A stretch of 31,441 nucleotides of DNA from Actinomycetota bacterium (GCA_005788585.1 SYBY01000048.1:1-31441); one strand, 5' to 3'; positions 1 through 7,901 are shown, numbered from the stretch's first letter. A program made the numbers and translations. The notes: generated by a model from the letters alone, not told the origin.

Positions 1-22
1 ATCGTCACCCATGATCTGATGC

Positions 23-2188
23 ATGGCGATCTCGCCTCCGCCCACCACACCGTCCCCCCGCGTGCGCGAGCGCGCGCGCATCGAGCGCTTCGTCCACAGC
101 GGCGAGGGCGGCTTCCGCATCGCCGAGCTGCGCCTCGCCGACGGGCGTGAGGCGACCGCGCTCGGGCGCATGGGCGAACTCCAGGTCCGCGAGATCGCCC
201 TGCTCGAGGGGACGTGGATCAAGCACGACCGGTACGGCGAGCAGCTGCGCGTCGACCGTGCCGCGCCGGATGACCTGCGCGACCCCGAGGCCGTCCAGGC
301 GTACCTCGCGCTGACGCCGCACGTCACGCATCGCAAGCTCCACGCGCTCCTCGACGCGGCGGGTGACGGGGACCCGCTGGCGTACGTCGACGCTGATCCG
401 CTCGCTGCGTTCACCGCGGCCGGGATGAGCGAACGGCATGCCGCGGCGGCGGCGACGGACTGGCAGCGCCGCCTCGCGCTGCGGCGCCTGCGCGCGTGGC
501 TGCAGCCGCGCGGCCTGGGCCGGCTCGTCCCGGGCATCTGCACCCGGGGCGGCACCCGCGGGGCGGAGAAGGCGCTCGCCGATCCGTACCTGCTGGCCGA
601 GCGGTATGAGGTGCCGCTGCAGGTCGTCGACGAGCTGGTCGCCGCGCCCGACCCGGCGCGCCGCAGTGAGGCCGCGGTCATCTGCGTCCTGCGGGATGCC
701 GCGCGCGGCGGGCACACGGGCATGCCGCCCGGCGAGCTCGCGCTGCGGGTGGCCGAGCTCGGCGCCGACGGCGGCGAGGAGACGCTGTCGGCGCTGCGCA
801 AGCGGGGCGCGATCCGCGTCGGCGACGCCCTGGTACAGCCGCAGCTGCTGGCCACGCAGGAGGACGAGATCGCCGAGGCGTTTCGCACCCTGGCCGACGA
901 GGAGATCGCCGATCCGGTCTCCGACGAGGAGCTGGCCGACTACCTCACCGACGAGCAGCGGGCTGCGGTCCACGGCGCGTTCGCACGCCGGCTGACGGTC
1001 ATCGTCGGCGGACCGGGGACGGGCAAGAGCACGCTGATCGGCGAGATCGTCGCGCTGGCCGAGCGCCACGAACTGCGCGTCGGGTTGTGCGCCCCTACGG
1101 GCAAGGCCGCGAGGCGGCTGAGCCAGACGACGGACCGCGAGGCGCAGACGATCCACGCACTCGCGAAGGTCGCGCCGCCCGAGGACAGCGACCCCTGGGA
1201 CATCACGGCACGCACGGACCCCCGCCTGCGCGGTGCCGGCCCGGACGAGGAGTTCGACGTCCTGGTCTGCGACGAGGCCTCGATGCTGACCTGCGAGCTG
1301 ACCGCGATGCTGCTGGCCTGCTTGAGCGACGACACGCACCTCGTGCTCGTCGGCGACGCCGACCAGCTGCCGCCCGTCGGGCCAGGTGACGTGCTGGAGG
1401 CGATCGTCGACCACGAGGGCGAGGGAATCAAGGGCTCTGCCCGCAGATTTCCCGTGTTCGAGCTGACGGAGATCAAGCGCCAGGCGGGTGACAGCGTCAT
1501 CCCGGTCGTCGCCCGGCGCGTGCTGGTCGGCGAGCGCCCGCAGGTCGACCTGCCCGAGGGCGCCCCACGCGACTTCTGGCTGTCGATCCAGCCCAACGCC
1601 GCCGCCGTCCACGAGCGCGCGATCGCGCTCGCGTCGGGCGGGATGGCGCAGCACCTGGGCGTCGATCCGGTGTGGGGCGTGCAGGTCCTCGCGCCGACGA
1701 ATCACGAGCTCGACGTCCTCAACGGCCGGCTGCAGCGGCTGCTCAATCCCGACGGGCGGCCGGTCCCGGACACGAACCTGCGCGTCGGCGACAAGCTGCT
1801 GCAGACGCTGAACGCCCGCGAGCAGGGCCTGGTCAACGGCGACCTGCTGCGCCTCGACGGGCTCGAACGCGGGGGCGCGCGCCTGCGGCTGACCTTCGAG
1901 GACGGCACCCGCAACGCGATCAGTGCCAAGCTCGCGCACCGCCTGCGCCCGGCGTACGCGATGACCGCGCACCGGGCGCAGGGCTCCGAGTTCCCCGGCG
2001 TGATCGTCGTGCTCACGGCCGCGGCTGCGCGACCGCTGAACCGCAACTGGCTCTATACGGCGATCACGCGGGCGCAGCGCGCGTGCGTGGTCGTGGCCGA
2101 GGAGCGGGCGCTGGACCTCGCGCTCACGCGCGGGATCCGGGGCACCCGCTGGTCCGGCCTCGGTGCGCGACTCGACGCGCCTACTTGA
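23..2188 (+). CDS. recD2: RecD2-type superfamily 1B DNA helicase
   Basis: 721 aa, ATP-dependent 5'-3' DNA helicase of the RecD2 class, expected to act in replication and repair without RecB or RecC. Residues 14-100 look like the RecD2 N-terminal OB-type domain (GEGGFRIAEL, then LLEGTW..HDRYGEQL). Residues 100-300 are the helix-hairpin and wing region (ADPYLLAERY, GHTGMPPGEL). The motor follows: Walker A GGPGTGKST near 329-337, motif Ia CAPTGKAARRL, motif II VCDEASML, motif III GDADQLPP, and C-terminal TAHRAQGSE and YTAITRAQ. The long N-terminus and family-typical length separate it from the shorter RecBCD-type RecD. The ATG at 23 is the first start after an in-frame TGA at 17-19. An upstream gene may lie close by, but nothing of it can be judged. 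The 3' end overlaps the convergent next gene by 8 bases. Function is certain to the level of RecD-family helicase, likely for RecD2. Confidence 0.93.
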   Translation: MAISPPPTTPSPRVRERARIERFVHSGEGGFRIAELRLADGREATALGRMGELQVREIALLEGTWIKHDRYGEQLRVDRAAPDDLRDPEAVQAYLALTPHVTHRKLHALLDAAGDGDPLAYVDADPLAAFTAAGMSERHAAAAATDWQRRLALRRLRAWLQPRGLGRLVPGICTRGGTRGAEKALADPYLLAERYEVPLQVVDELVAAPDPARRSEAAVICVLRDAARGGHTGMPPGELALRVAELGADGGEETLSALRKRGAIRVGDALVQPQLLATQEDEIAEAFRTLADEEIADPVSDEELADYLTDEQRAAVHGAFARRLTVIVGGPGTGKSTLIGEIVALAERHELRVGLCAPTGKAARRLSQTTDREAQTIHALAKVAPPEDSDPWDITARTDPRLRGAGPDEEFDVLVCDEASMLTCELTAMLLACLSDDTHLVLVGDADQLPPVGPGDVLEAIVDHEGEGIKGSARRFPVFELTEIKRQAGDSVIPVVARRVLVGERPQVDLPEGAPRDFWLSIQPNAAAVHERAIALASGGMAQHLGVDPVWGVQVLAPTNHELDVLNGRLQRLLNPDGRPVPDTNLRVGDKLLQTLNAREQGLVNGDLLRLDGLERGGARLRLTFEDGTRNAISAKLAHRLRPAYAMTAHRAQGSEFPGVIVVLTAAAARPLNRNWLYTAITRAQRACVVVAEERALDLALTRGIRGTRWSGLGARLDAPT

Positions 2189-2603
2189 CCTTGAACTTCA
2201 CGACCGGCCCCTCCTGCTTGCAGTCGGAGGTGTCGCCGCCCTCGCAGGCGATGCGGTGCGCCTGCCAGTGGTACGTGCCGGGCGTGTTGAGCCAGAACTC
2301 CGGGAAGTCGAAGAACTTCGGCGTGTAGACGAACTGCGAGCCCGACTTCTTGGCCTGGCCGATGCTCGCCGTCGTGCAGATCACGCCGTCGCTGTCCTTC
2401 TTCGCGCTCTTGCAGACGTGGACCCAGACCTGGCCCGTGCCCTTGACGCGCATCTTGAACTTCGGACTCTTCCCGGCCGGCACGCTCTTGCCGGCCTTGG
2501 GTGCAACCGGGGTGATGCCGTTCTTGGTCGCGGCCCCCGCGGTGGGCGCGAGGGACAGGCCCAGTGCGGCGGTGAGGGCGACGGCGGTGGCGGTGCGGAA
2601 CAT
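2181..2603 (-). CDS. Secreted small protein of unknown function
   Basis: 140 aa. The N-terminus is a clear Sec signal peptide: MFRTATAV, a hydrophobic ALTAALGLSLA stretch, and cleavage near AGAA. The mature part looks all-beta, with alternating hydrophobic residues, aromatic motifs (FFDFPEFWLN, GTYHWQAHRIAC) and about four Cys that could form disulfides outside the cell. The reading frame is open further upstream, to 2702. I chose the ATG at 2603 because GGAGG lies 7 bases before it and the signal peptide begins there. The stop region overlaps recD2 by 8 bases tail to tail. I do not recognise a named domain. It may be a lineage-specific secreted beta-sandwich protein. Confidence 0.8.
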   Translation of the reverse strand: MFRTATAVALTAALGLSLAPTAGAATKNGITPVAPKAGKSVPAGKSPKFKMRVKGTGQVWVHVCKSAKKDSDGVICTTASIGQAKKSGSQFVYTPKFFDFPEFWLNTPGTYHWQAHRIACEGGDTSDCKQEGPVVKFKVK

Positions 2604-2628
2604 GGTGATCCTCCGGATCGGTTGGTGA

Positions 2629-2648
2629 GACTGCGGCGCAGCAGTCAA
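2629..2648 (-). promoter_or_regulatory. Possible -35 box and dyad before the secreted protein gene
   Basis: On the minus strand a TTGACT hexamer (2648-2643) matches a -35 box. It overlaps an inverted repeat GACTGC-6 nt-GCAGTC (2629-2646). No good -10 follows at 17 bases, so the promoter call is weak. The dyad itself is perfect over six base pairs per arm. Confidence 0.3.
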
Positions 2649-2703
2649 CCACCCAGGACGCCCGGCTGCGAGTCCATATTCCGTACCGGTCGTCGCCGCC
2701 ACC

Positions 2704-2709
2704 TACCCT
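2704..2709 (+). promoter_or_regulatory. -10 hexamer, leaderless start
   Basis: TACCCT ends 6 bases before the ATG at 2716. A transcript starting 6-7 bases downstream would begin at the start codon. No Shine-Dalgarno sequence is visible, which fits leaderless translation. Confidence 0.55.
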
Positions 2710-2715
2710 CACGTC

Positions 2716-2928
2716 ATGGCCGATCTCGAACGTCGTGGCAACCGCACACCCCGAGCCGCCCGCGAGCAGCGCGCGTACCGGCTGATCGTCGGCAGCGGGG
2801 TGGCGGGGGTCGTGGCGGTCGTGGGGATCGTCCTCGCCGCGCTGGGCATCATCAGCGGGACCATCCCGGTCCTCGCGATCATCGTCCTCATCGCCTGCGT
2901 CGTCATGTTCCGCCGCACCGTCTCCTGA
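2716..2928 (+). CDS. Small two-helix membrane protein
   Basis: 70 aa. A charged N-terminus (residues 1-22, rich in Arg and Glu) is followed by two hydrophobic segments, about 23-45 and 49-66, and a short RRTVS tail. This predicts a hairpin membrane protein with a cytosolic N-terminus. No family is recognisable. The ATG at 2716 is supported by a TACCCT -10 placed for a leaderless transcript. The next gene begins 5 bases after the stop, so the two are probably co-transcribed. Confidence 0.75.
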   Translation: MADLERRGNRTPRAAREQRAYRLIVGSGVAGVVAVVGIVLAALGIISGTIPVLAIIVLIACVVMFRRTVS

Positions 2929-2933
2929 GCGGT

Positions 2934-3773
2934 ATGGCGGTCCAGCGCCTGAGCGCGTTCACCGACGGCCGTCGTGGCGGCAATCCCGCCGGCGTGCTCA
3001 TCGGCGACGCGCACCCCGCGGCCGCCGAGATGCAGCAGATCGCCGCCGACGTCGGGTACTCCGAGACCGCGTTCGTCGCATCGACGGGAGACCGGGCCGC
3101 CGACGTCCGCTACTTCAGCCCGGAGGCCGAGGTCCCCTTCTGCGGCCACGCGACGATCGCCGCCGCCGTGGCGCTCGCCGAGCGCGACGGCCCCGGCCCG
3201 TTCGTCTTCGCCACCCCGGCGGGAGACGTCGGGATCGAGACGGCGGCCGGCGAGGACGGCGCGATCACCGCGACGCTGACGTCCGTGCCTCCGCAGGTCC
3301 GCCCACTGCCCGACGGCGTGCTCGCGGACGTCCTCGCGCTGCTGGGATGGCGCGAGGAGGACCTCGACCCGGCGCTGCCGCCTGCCTTCGCCTACGCGGG
3401 CGCGTGGCACCTGGTGCTCGCCGTGCGCGACGCCGACACGCTCGCCGGGCTCGACTACGACTTCGACGGGACCCGGGCGCTCATGGCCGCGCACGATCTG
3501 ACGACGCTCCAGCTCGTGCACCGTCGTGACGCCCACACGTTCCGCGCCCGCAACCCGTTCCCGCCCGGCGGCGTGGTCGAAGACCCGGCGACGGGCGCCG
3601 CCGCCGCGGCGTTCGGCGGGTACCTCCGCGAGCGCGGGGTGCTCACGCCGCCGGCGTCGTTCGTCATCGAACAGGGCGTCGAGATGGGCCGCCCGAGCCG
3701 CCTGCTGGTCGAGCTCGTGCCCGACCAGCCGGGCGTCCGCGTCACGGGCACCGCCTCGGCGATCGAGGACTAG
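2934..3773 (+). CDS. PhzF family isomerase/epimerase-like protein
   Basis: 279 aa, normal length for the PhzF family, a diaminopimelate-epimerase fold with two similar halves. Family landmarks are NPAGV (residues 17-21), GYSETAFV with the catalytic-type Glu at about residue 44, FCGHATIAAA, and in the second half the ARNPFPPGG...EDPATGAAAAAFGGYL block. PhzF proper isomerises an intermediate in phenazine synthesis. No other phenazine gene is present here, and most family members have unknown substrates. The ATG at 2934 is 5 bases after the small membrane protein stop. The extended open frame upstream of it is not conserved sequence. The stop is nested with that of the convergent haemoglobin gene in CTAG at 3770-3773. 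Confidence 0.92.
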   Translation: MAVQRLSAFTDGRRGGNPAGVLIGDAHPAAAEMQQIAADVGYSETAFVASTGDRAADVRYFSPEAEVPFCGHATIAAAVALAERDGPGPFVFATPAGDVGIETAAGEDGAITATLTSVPPQVRPLPDGVLADVLALLGWREEDLDPALPPAFAYAGAWHLVLAVRDADTLAGLDYDFDGTRALMAAHDLTTLQLVHRRDAHTFRARNPFPPGGVVEDPATGAAAAAFGGYLRERGVLTPPASFVIEQGVEMGRPSRLLVELVPDQPGVRVTGTASAIED

Positions 3774-4138
3774 GCGGCCGCCGCCTCGGCGGTGACGATC
3801 TGCGGACGCAGCGGCGTGAGCTTCGCCCCGATCGCGGCGATGGTGTCCGCCGGGACCTCGAGCTGCTGCAGCGTGGCGACGAGCAGCTCGACGACGCGGT
3901 CGAACACCGCGTCGCTGATGTGCAGCCCCGCGTGGGCGGCGGCCATGTCGCGGCCCGCGTACACGTCCGGACCGCCGAGCGCCGTCGCGAGGAACGCGCG
4001 CATGTGCGCCTGCTGGCGGGCCATGTCCCGCCCCTCGAAGTACGGCGCGAGGAGGTCGTCGGCGAGGACGAGGTCGTAGAAGATGTCGACCGCGGCGGTG
4101 ACCGCGTCGCGGCCGCCGATGTCGTCGTAGATGCTCAT
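3770..4138 (-). CDS. glbN: Group I truncated haemoglobin (trHbN type)
   Basis: 122 aa haem protein of the 2-on-2 globin fold; family roles include nitric oxide dioxygenation and oxygen binding in the cytosol. It starts SIYDDIGG, continues with FYDLVLADDLLAPYFEG (B10 Tyr in FYD), ALGGPDVYAGRDM, and carries the proximal haem His in AAHAGLHIS. By alignment from memory with M. tuberculosis HbN (Leu E7, Gln E11), the distal positions here read about Gln and Met (DMARQQAHMRAF), a different pocket. The C-terminus ends in an Ala-rich tail. It lies 107 bases downstream of the RTX gene on the same strand. The stop shares CTAG with phzF. Confidence 0.93.
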   Translation of the reverse strand: MSIYDDIGGRDAVTAAVDIFYDLVLADDLLAPYFEGRDMARQQAHMRAFLATALGGPDVYAGRDMAAAHAGLHISDAVFDRVVELLVATLQQLEVPADTIAAIGAKLTPLRPQIVTAEAAAA

Positions 4139-4245
4139 GTCGGAGGGCTCCAGGTCGGGTGAGTGGACGCTGGGGCCAGCCTGTCAGCGCCTCCGCGCCC
4201 CGACCATGCAGCCGCCCCGCGACCGCGTGCGGGTGAACCCGAGGG

Positions 4246-4878
4246 TCAGCCTCCGGTGCCCCGCAGGCCGTCGCAGTTGCCCGCCGGGTTGTCCGGCGTC
4301 TTCCCCGCGATGATGTCGGCGTCGTCGACGATCGCGACGTCGCCCCCGCCGGCGCCGCAGTCGATGGTGTCGACCTGCCCGTCGCGCGCCTCGATGCGGT
4401 CCTTGCCCGCGCGGCCGCGCAGCACGTCCTGACCCGGGCCGCCGACGATCCGGTCGTTGCCGCTCCCGCCGTCGACCGTGTCGTCGTCGGGCCCGCCGTC
4501 GAGACGGTCGTTGCCGTCGCTGCCGAAGATGCGGTCCTTCCCCGGGCCGCCGAGCACCCGGTCGTTGCCGGCTTCACCGGTGGCGATGTCGTCGCCGGTG
4601 CCGCCCTCGAGACGGTCGTTGCCCGACCCGCCGAAGAGACTGTCGGCTCCCGTGTCGCCGATCACCCGGTCGCTGCCCCGGTCTCCGAATAGCTGATCGT
4701 CGCCGCCGAGCCCCAGGAGCCGGTCGTTGCCCGCCTTCGCCTCGATGGCATCCGCGGACGCCGTGCCGGTCAACCTCTCGCTGCGGTCCGTCCCCGTGAT
4801 CGACTTCGCGAACGCGACGGTGGCGCAGAGGGACAGCAGGGCCGCGGCGAGCGCGAGGGGGATGGCGAGGCGGGGCAT
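4246..4878 (-). CDS. Exported RTX (haemolysin-type) calcium-binding repeat protein
   Basis: 210 aa. A signal peptide spans about residues 1-24 (ALAAALLSLCATVAFA). From about residue 47 to 165 the protein is a run of nine-residue RTX repeats of the form GGxGxDxhx (for example GGSGNDRLE, GGTGDDIAT, GGPGKDRIF), which fold as a calcium-filled parallel beta roll. The tail (ARDGQVDTIDCG...NCDGL) has two Cys and resembles tails of other actinobacterial RTX proteins. There is no protease or lipase domain, so it is probably a structural or surface protein; the exact role is unknown. The start is supported by GGAG 7 bases before the ATG and a full -35/-10 promoter. Confidence 0.88.
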   Translation of the reverse strand: MPRLAIPLALAAALLSLCATVAFAKSITGTDRSERLTGTASADAIEAKAGNDRLLGLGGDDQLFGDRGSDRVIGDTGADSLFGGSGNDRLEGGTGDDIATGEAGNDRVLGGPGKDRIFGSDGNDRLDGGPDDDTVDGGSGNDRIVGGPGQDVLRGRAGKDRIEARDGQVDTIDCGAGGGDVAIVDDADIIAGKTPDNPAGNCDGLRGTGG

Positions 4879-4905
4879 GGCAGGGCTCCCGGGCGGGTGG
4901 TGGGT

Positions 4906-4934
4906 GGTCTACGCCGCCGGCGGCGGGTTGTCAA
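4906..4934 (-). promoter_or_regulatory. Housekeeping-type promoter of the RTX gene
   Basis: TTGACA (4934-4929) is a perfect -35. A spacer of exactly 17 bases leads to TAGACC (4911-4906), a partial -10. The spacer contains a 14-base GC palindrome (4912-4925), which may simply reflect base composition. Confidence 0.6.
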
Positions 4935-4959
4935 CCTCAACGAGCGGCCCTGCGGGGAC

Positions 4960-6348
4960 TTACGGAGCGATCGTCCGTGCCAGCGCACGCCCGGCGCGCC
5001 GGCCGGCGACGAGCGCACCGTCCATGGTGGCCGGGCGGTCGACGCTCGTGTGCTCCCCGGCGAGGATGAGCGGGCCGACGCGCGCACCGAGGGCCGCGCG
5101 GTCCTCGGAGGATGCGCCGGGGCGCAGGAACGAGTACGAGCCGCGCGCCCAGGGGTCGGCGCCCCACCGGGTGGCCACGACCGACACCGGGCGGCCGGCC
5201 GACCCGCCGAACCCGGCAGCGAGTCTGCCCGTGACGGCGGAGACCATGGCGGCGTCACCGGCCCGCTCCAGCGACCGCGCGTACGCGGCGCCGACGAAGC
5301 CGGCGAGGACCGGCGCGCCGGTCACGGGCTGGAGGTTGACCGCGCTCATCGTCCGGCCGACCGGCGCGCCCACCGTCCCCAACTGGACGGCGTCGTCGGG
5401 CCACCACGGGGACGGGTACCGCAGCAGCACCTTGTCGAGCAGCCCCACGCCCAGGCGTGCGATCGCCCGGCGCGCCGACCGCGGCAACGGAGGATCGAAC
5501 CGCACCGTCCCGGCCTGCAGCACCCCGAGCGGGAACGTCGCGACGCAGCCGTCGGCACGCAGCCGTTCCCCGGCGGCGGTCACCACGGTGACCTGCGTCG
5601 CCGATCGCTCGACCCGCCGGACGGGCGTGTCCAGGCGGACGTCCACGCCGGCTGCGAGTGCGCGGATGAGGGCGCCGGCGCCTTCGCGCAGCAGCACGTC
5701 CGCGCCCCCGTCGTAGGTCTCGCCCTCGTCGTAGCCGTCCAGCGACAGCTCGCGCACGTCTGCGGCCAGGTCCAGCGGGATTGCGGTGCCGAGCCCCCAG
5801 TCGGTCGCCTCGCGTGCGACGCCGCGCACCCCCGTGCGCGCGCGGGCGCTGGTCAGCACCGGGGCCAGCCGGTCCTCGGGTCCGGCGTCCTCGGCAGCAG
5901 CCGCGAGCGCGTCCTCGATCACCGCGAAGGCCTCGTCCGCCGCACCCAGTTCGTCGCCCGTCACCGCCCGGCCGTCGGCCCGTCGCAGCGCGACCCGGTC
6001 GTAGTCGGTCGGTACCGTCGCCAGCTGCTCCTCCCGCGCGATCGTCGTCAGCGGGTTGCCGTCGGGGTCGTGGATCCAGGCGGCGCCGAGATCGACGGGG
6101 ACGCCGAGCTCGGTCCCTGTGTGCACCCGGCCGCCGAGGCGCGGACGCGCCTCGAGCACCGTGACCGCGATGCCGGCCCGGCGCAGCTCCGCGGCCGCCC
6201 CGAGACCCGCCATCCCGGCGCCGATGACGATGACCCTGCGGCTCGGCCCGCCCGAGGCGGGCCGAGCGCCGCACCCCGCCGCAAGCGCCGCGCCACCGAC
6301 GGCCGCGCTCGCCAGGAGCCGCCTGCGCGTCAGCCGCTCGGCGGGCAC
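4960..6348 (-). CDS. Tat-exported flavin amine oxidase
   Basis: 462 aa from the GTG at 6348; an open frame continues to 6513 but runs through the upstream gene. The N-terminus has a twin-arginine signal (LTRRRLLASAAVGG) ending in AALAAGC, a plausible lipobox, so the enzyme is probably an outer-face lipoprotein. The FAD-binding motif VIVIGAGMAGLGAAAELRRAG is followed by LEARPRLGGRVHT, both typical of the monoamine/polyamine oxidase family. LLDKVLLRY..PWW carries the Lys that contacts the flavin in this family, and the C-terminal ILAGEHTS...MDGALVAGRRAG closes the FAD site. It would oxidise an amine to an aldehyde or ketone, releasing ammonia and peroxide; the substrate is unknown. Its start is 5 bases after the stop of the four-helix membrane protein, so it is the third gene of the LysR-facing operon. 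Confidence 0.88.
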   Translation of the reverse strand: MPAERLTRRRLLASAAVGGAALAAGCGARPASGGPSRRVIVIGAGMAGLGAAAELRRAGIAVTVLEARPRLGGRVHTGTELGVPVDLGAAWIHDPDGNPLTTIAREEQLATVPTDYDRVALRRADGRAVTGDELGAADEAFAVIEDALAAAAEDAGPEDRLAPVLTSARARTGVRGVAREATDWGLGTAIPLDLAADVRELSLDGYDEGETYDGGADVLLREGAGALIRALAAGVDVRLDTPVRRVERSATQVTVVTAAGERLRADGCVATFPLGVLQAGTVRFDPPLPRSARRAIARLGVGLLDKVLLRYPSPWWPDDAVQLGTVGAPVGRTMSAVNLQPVTGAPVLAGFVGAAYARSLERAGDAAMVSAVTGRLAAGFGGSAGRPVSVVATRWGADPWARGSYSFLRPGASSEDRAALGARVGPLILAGEHTSVDRPATMDGALVAGRRAGRALARTIAP

Positions 6349-6353
6349 CGCCG

Positions 6354-6752
6354 CTACAACGTCGTCGCGACGAGGACGATCGCCAGCGAGTCGAGCAGGA
6401 TCAGCCCCTGGAGCGCGTGGTTCGCGCCCTTCGCCGCGAACACGTGGACGGCCGTCAGGCCGATCGCCACGCCGACGAGCCCGAGCTTGACGCTCATGGC
6501 CGTGTCGTCCCACAGTGCGTAGTGCGACGCCATCGCGATGCCGGTCGCAAGCAGGATCGCCAGCGCGCCCAGCGAGGCCCAGCCGAACCGCCGCGCGATC
6601 GGCACCATCCAGTCGTGCGCCGGTCCCTCACGTCCGCCCTGCGCCCGGAAGACCGGCACCACCGCCAGCGCGATGAACAGCTGCCCGCCCACGAACAGCG
6701 CCATCGCGAGCAGGTGCAGCCAGAGGAGGACGTCCCAGCCGTCGAGGCTCAT
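6354..6752 (-). CDS. Four-helix membrane protein, CopD-like in pattern
   Basis: 132 aa with four predicted membrane segments (about residues 8-34, 58-77, 85-105 and 112-131). His residues sit in or near helices (WLHLLAM, MASHYAL, AVHVF), and an Arg-rich loop (ARRFGW) lies between helices 1 and 2. The pattern resembles CopD/DUF2269-like small membrane proteins that may bind haem or copper, but I cannot assign a family with certainty. The ATG is 4 bases after the transporter stop, and the next gene starts 5 bases after this stop, so it is the middle gene of a three-gene operon. Confidence 0.75.
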   Translation of the reverse strand: MSLDGWDVLLWLHLLAMALFVGGQLFIALAVVPVFRAQGGREGPAHDWMVPIARRFGWASLGALAILLATGIAMASHYALWDDTAMSVKLGLVGVAIGLTAVHVFAAKGANHALQGLILLDSLAIVLVATTL

Positions 6753-6756
6753 GACG

Positions 6757-7863
6757 TCAGATCATCTCAGCGGCGGCGGGCGGCGCGAGCAGGTCCCCGC
6801 GAGCGGCGCCGTGCACGGTCCCCGCCGCCGCGGCGGCGAACGCCACGACCAGCGCCGCGAACAGCGCCACCGCGACGCCCTCGAAGAGCACGGCGCCGGT
6901 CGAGTGCGCCAGCAACGAGGTCGCCATGGTCAGCGTGCCGAGCGGATAGACGAACCCCCACCAGCCCAGCGAGAACGGCAGGTGGCGGCGCGCGGCGTCG
7001 GCGGTCAGCGTCGTCGCGATCGCGAGCCAGAGCAACGCGAAGCCCCAGAGCGGCAGGCCGAGCGCGAGCGCCCCGGTCTTCAGCCCGACGCCGTAGGGGC
7101 CCGGGAGCACGTCGGCGCCCGCGGTGCCCAGCAGCGCCGCAGCGGTCACCGTCTGGCCGAGCGGACCGAGCACGAGCCAGACGGTCGGCACCGTGTGGTC
7201 GTCGCCGACCCCGTGGAACGCCAGCCGGGCCCACAGCATGCCGATGCCGACGACCGTCGCCAGGAGCGTCGCGCCCAGCATCGCCCAGCCGGCGACGACC
7301 AGCGTGAGCTGCCACTGGCCCGGCGGCAGGTGCGGGACGAGCAGCGCCGCACCCCCGGCGGCGACGAGCGGCGGCACGGTCGGCAGTACCCAGGTCGCCA
7401 GCCACGTGTCCGTGGTCAGGCGGTGGCGGGTGAACTTCGCGGCCGGGACCACCACGGCCACGGCGAACCCCGCGGACGCGCCGAGGGCCCACAGCGAGGC
7501 GGCGAGCACGAGCGCCGGGCGGTGCCCGATGATCGCGCCCCCCGACAGGGCGGTGCTCGAGGCGACGGTCAGGATCGCGATCGGCGGGGCGGCGAGGAAC
7601 GGCGCGACCTCGGGGTCGAGGGCGTCGGCGCGCAGGGAGCGGTGACCGCGGTGCCAGCTCACGACGGCCGCCGCGCCGAGGGTCGCGAGGAGCAGGAGGG
7701 ACACCGCCCAGAGCGCGCTCGCCACGGGGTCGAGCACCGCACCGCCGACCGGCAGGAACGCGGCGGCCACCGCCACGGCGGCGGTGCCCATGACGCAGGT
7801 GAACCAGGCGGGTCCGAGGTGACGCAGCACGACACTCAGCGTGGCGGTGCGGCGGCATTCCAT
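6757..7863 (-). CDS. TDT family (TehA/SLAC1-like) transporter
   Basis: 368 aa with about ten hydrophobic segments. The start of the membrane domain, LRHLGPAWFTCVMGTAAVAVA, matches the PAWF..VMGT hallmark of the tellurite-resistance/dicarboxylate transporter family, and the C-terminal half has LGWWGFVYPLGTLTMAT. Family members move C4-dicarboxylates, sulfite or other small anions; the substrate here is unknown. The open frame extends upstream to 8106, but that part is antisense to the LysR gene, so I start at the ATG at 7863. It is the first gene of the operon with the four-helix protein and the amine oxidase, and probably the direct target of the divergent LysR regulator. Confidence 0.87.
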   Translation of the reverse strand: MECRRTATLSVVLRHLGPAWFTCVMGTAAVAVAAAFLPVGGAVLDPVASALWAVSLLLLATLGAAAVVSWHRGHRSLRADALDPEVAPFLAAPPIAILTVASSTALSGGAIIGHRPALVLAASLWALGASAGFAVAVVVPAAKFTRHRLTTDTWLATWVLPTVPPLVAAGGAALLVPHLPPGQWQLTLVVAGWAMLGATLLATVVGIGMLWARLAFHGVGDDHTVPTVWLVLGPLGQTVTAAALLGTAGADVLPGPYGVGLKTGALALGLPLWGFALLWLAIATTLTADAARRHLPFSLGWWGFVYPLGTLTMATSLLAHSTGAVLFEGVAVALFAALVVAFAAAAAGTVHGAARGDLLAPPAAAEMI

Positions 7864-7886
7864 CCAGTCCGATCCGGCCCCAGGTG

Positions 7887-7901
7887 ATTCCGAACTGGAA
7901 T
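7887..7901. promoter_or_regulatory. LysR-type T-N11-A box
   Basis: ATTCC-GAACT-GGAAT is a perfect interrupted dyad, and its inner T and A are 11 bases apart, as in the classical LysR binding motif. It sits between the divergent LysR and transporter genes (24 bases from the ATG at 7863) and abuts the lysR -10. A further ATTCC half-site covers the transporter start codon. Confidence 0.65.

Noticed and set aside
2..19. End of an upstream gene stopping at TGA 17-19
   Set aside because: Only six codons are visible, so coding cannot be judged.
5..1972. 655-aa minus-strand open frame opposite recD2
   Set aside because: It is the mirror of a strongly recognisable helicase, with Arg/Asp/Gly-rich low-complexity sequence and no motifs. 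High GC content opens long antisense frames throughout this window.
4390..4740. Tandem short repeats that look array-like
   Set aside because: They are the DNA of RTX nonapeptide repeats, in frame and of period 27 or multiples, without spacers. Not a CRISPR array.
4960..6513. 517-aa form of the amine oxidase
   Set aside because: The extra residues overlap the upstream membrane protein gene, and the Tat signal would be internal.
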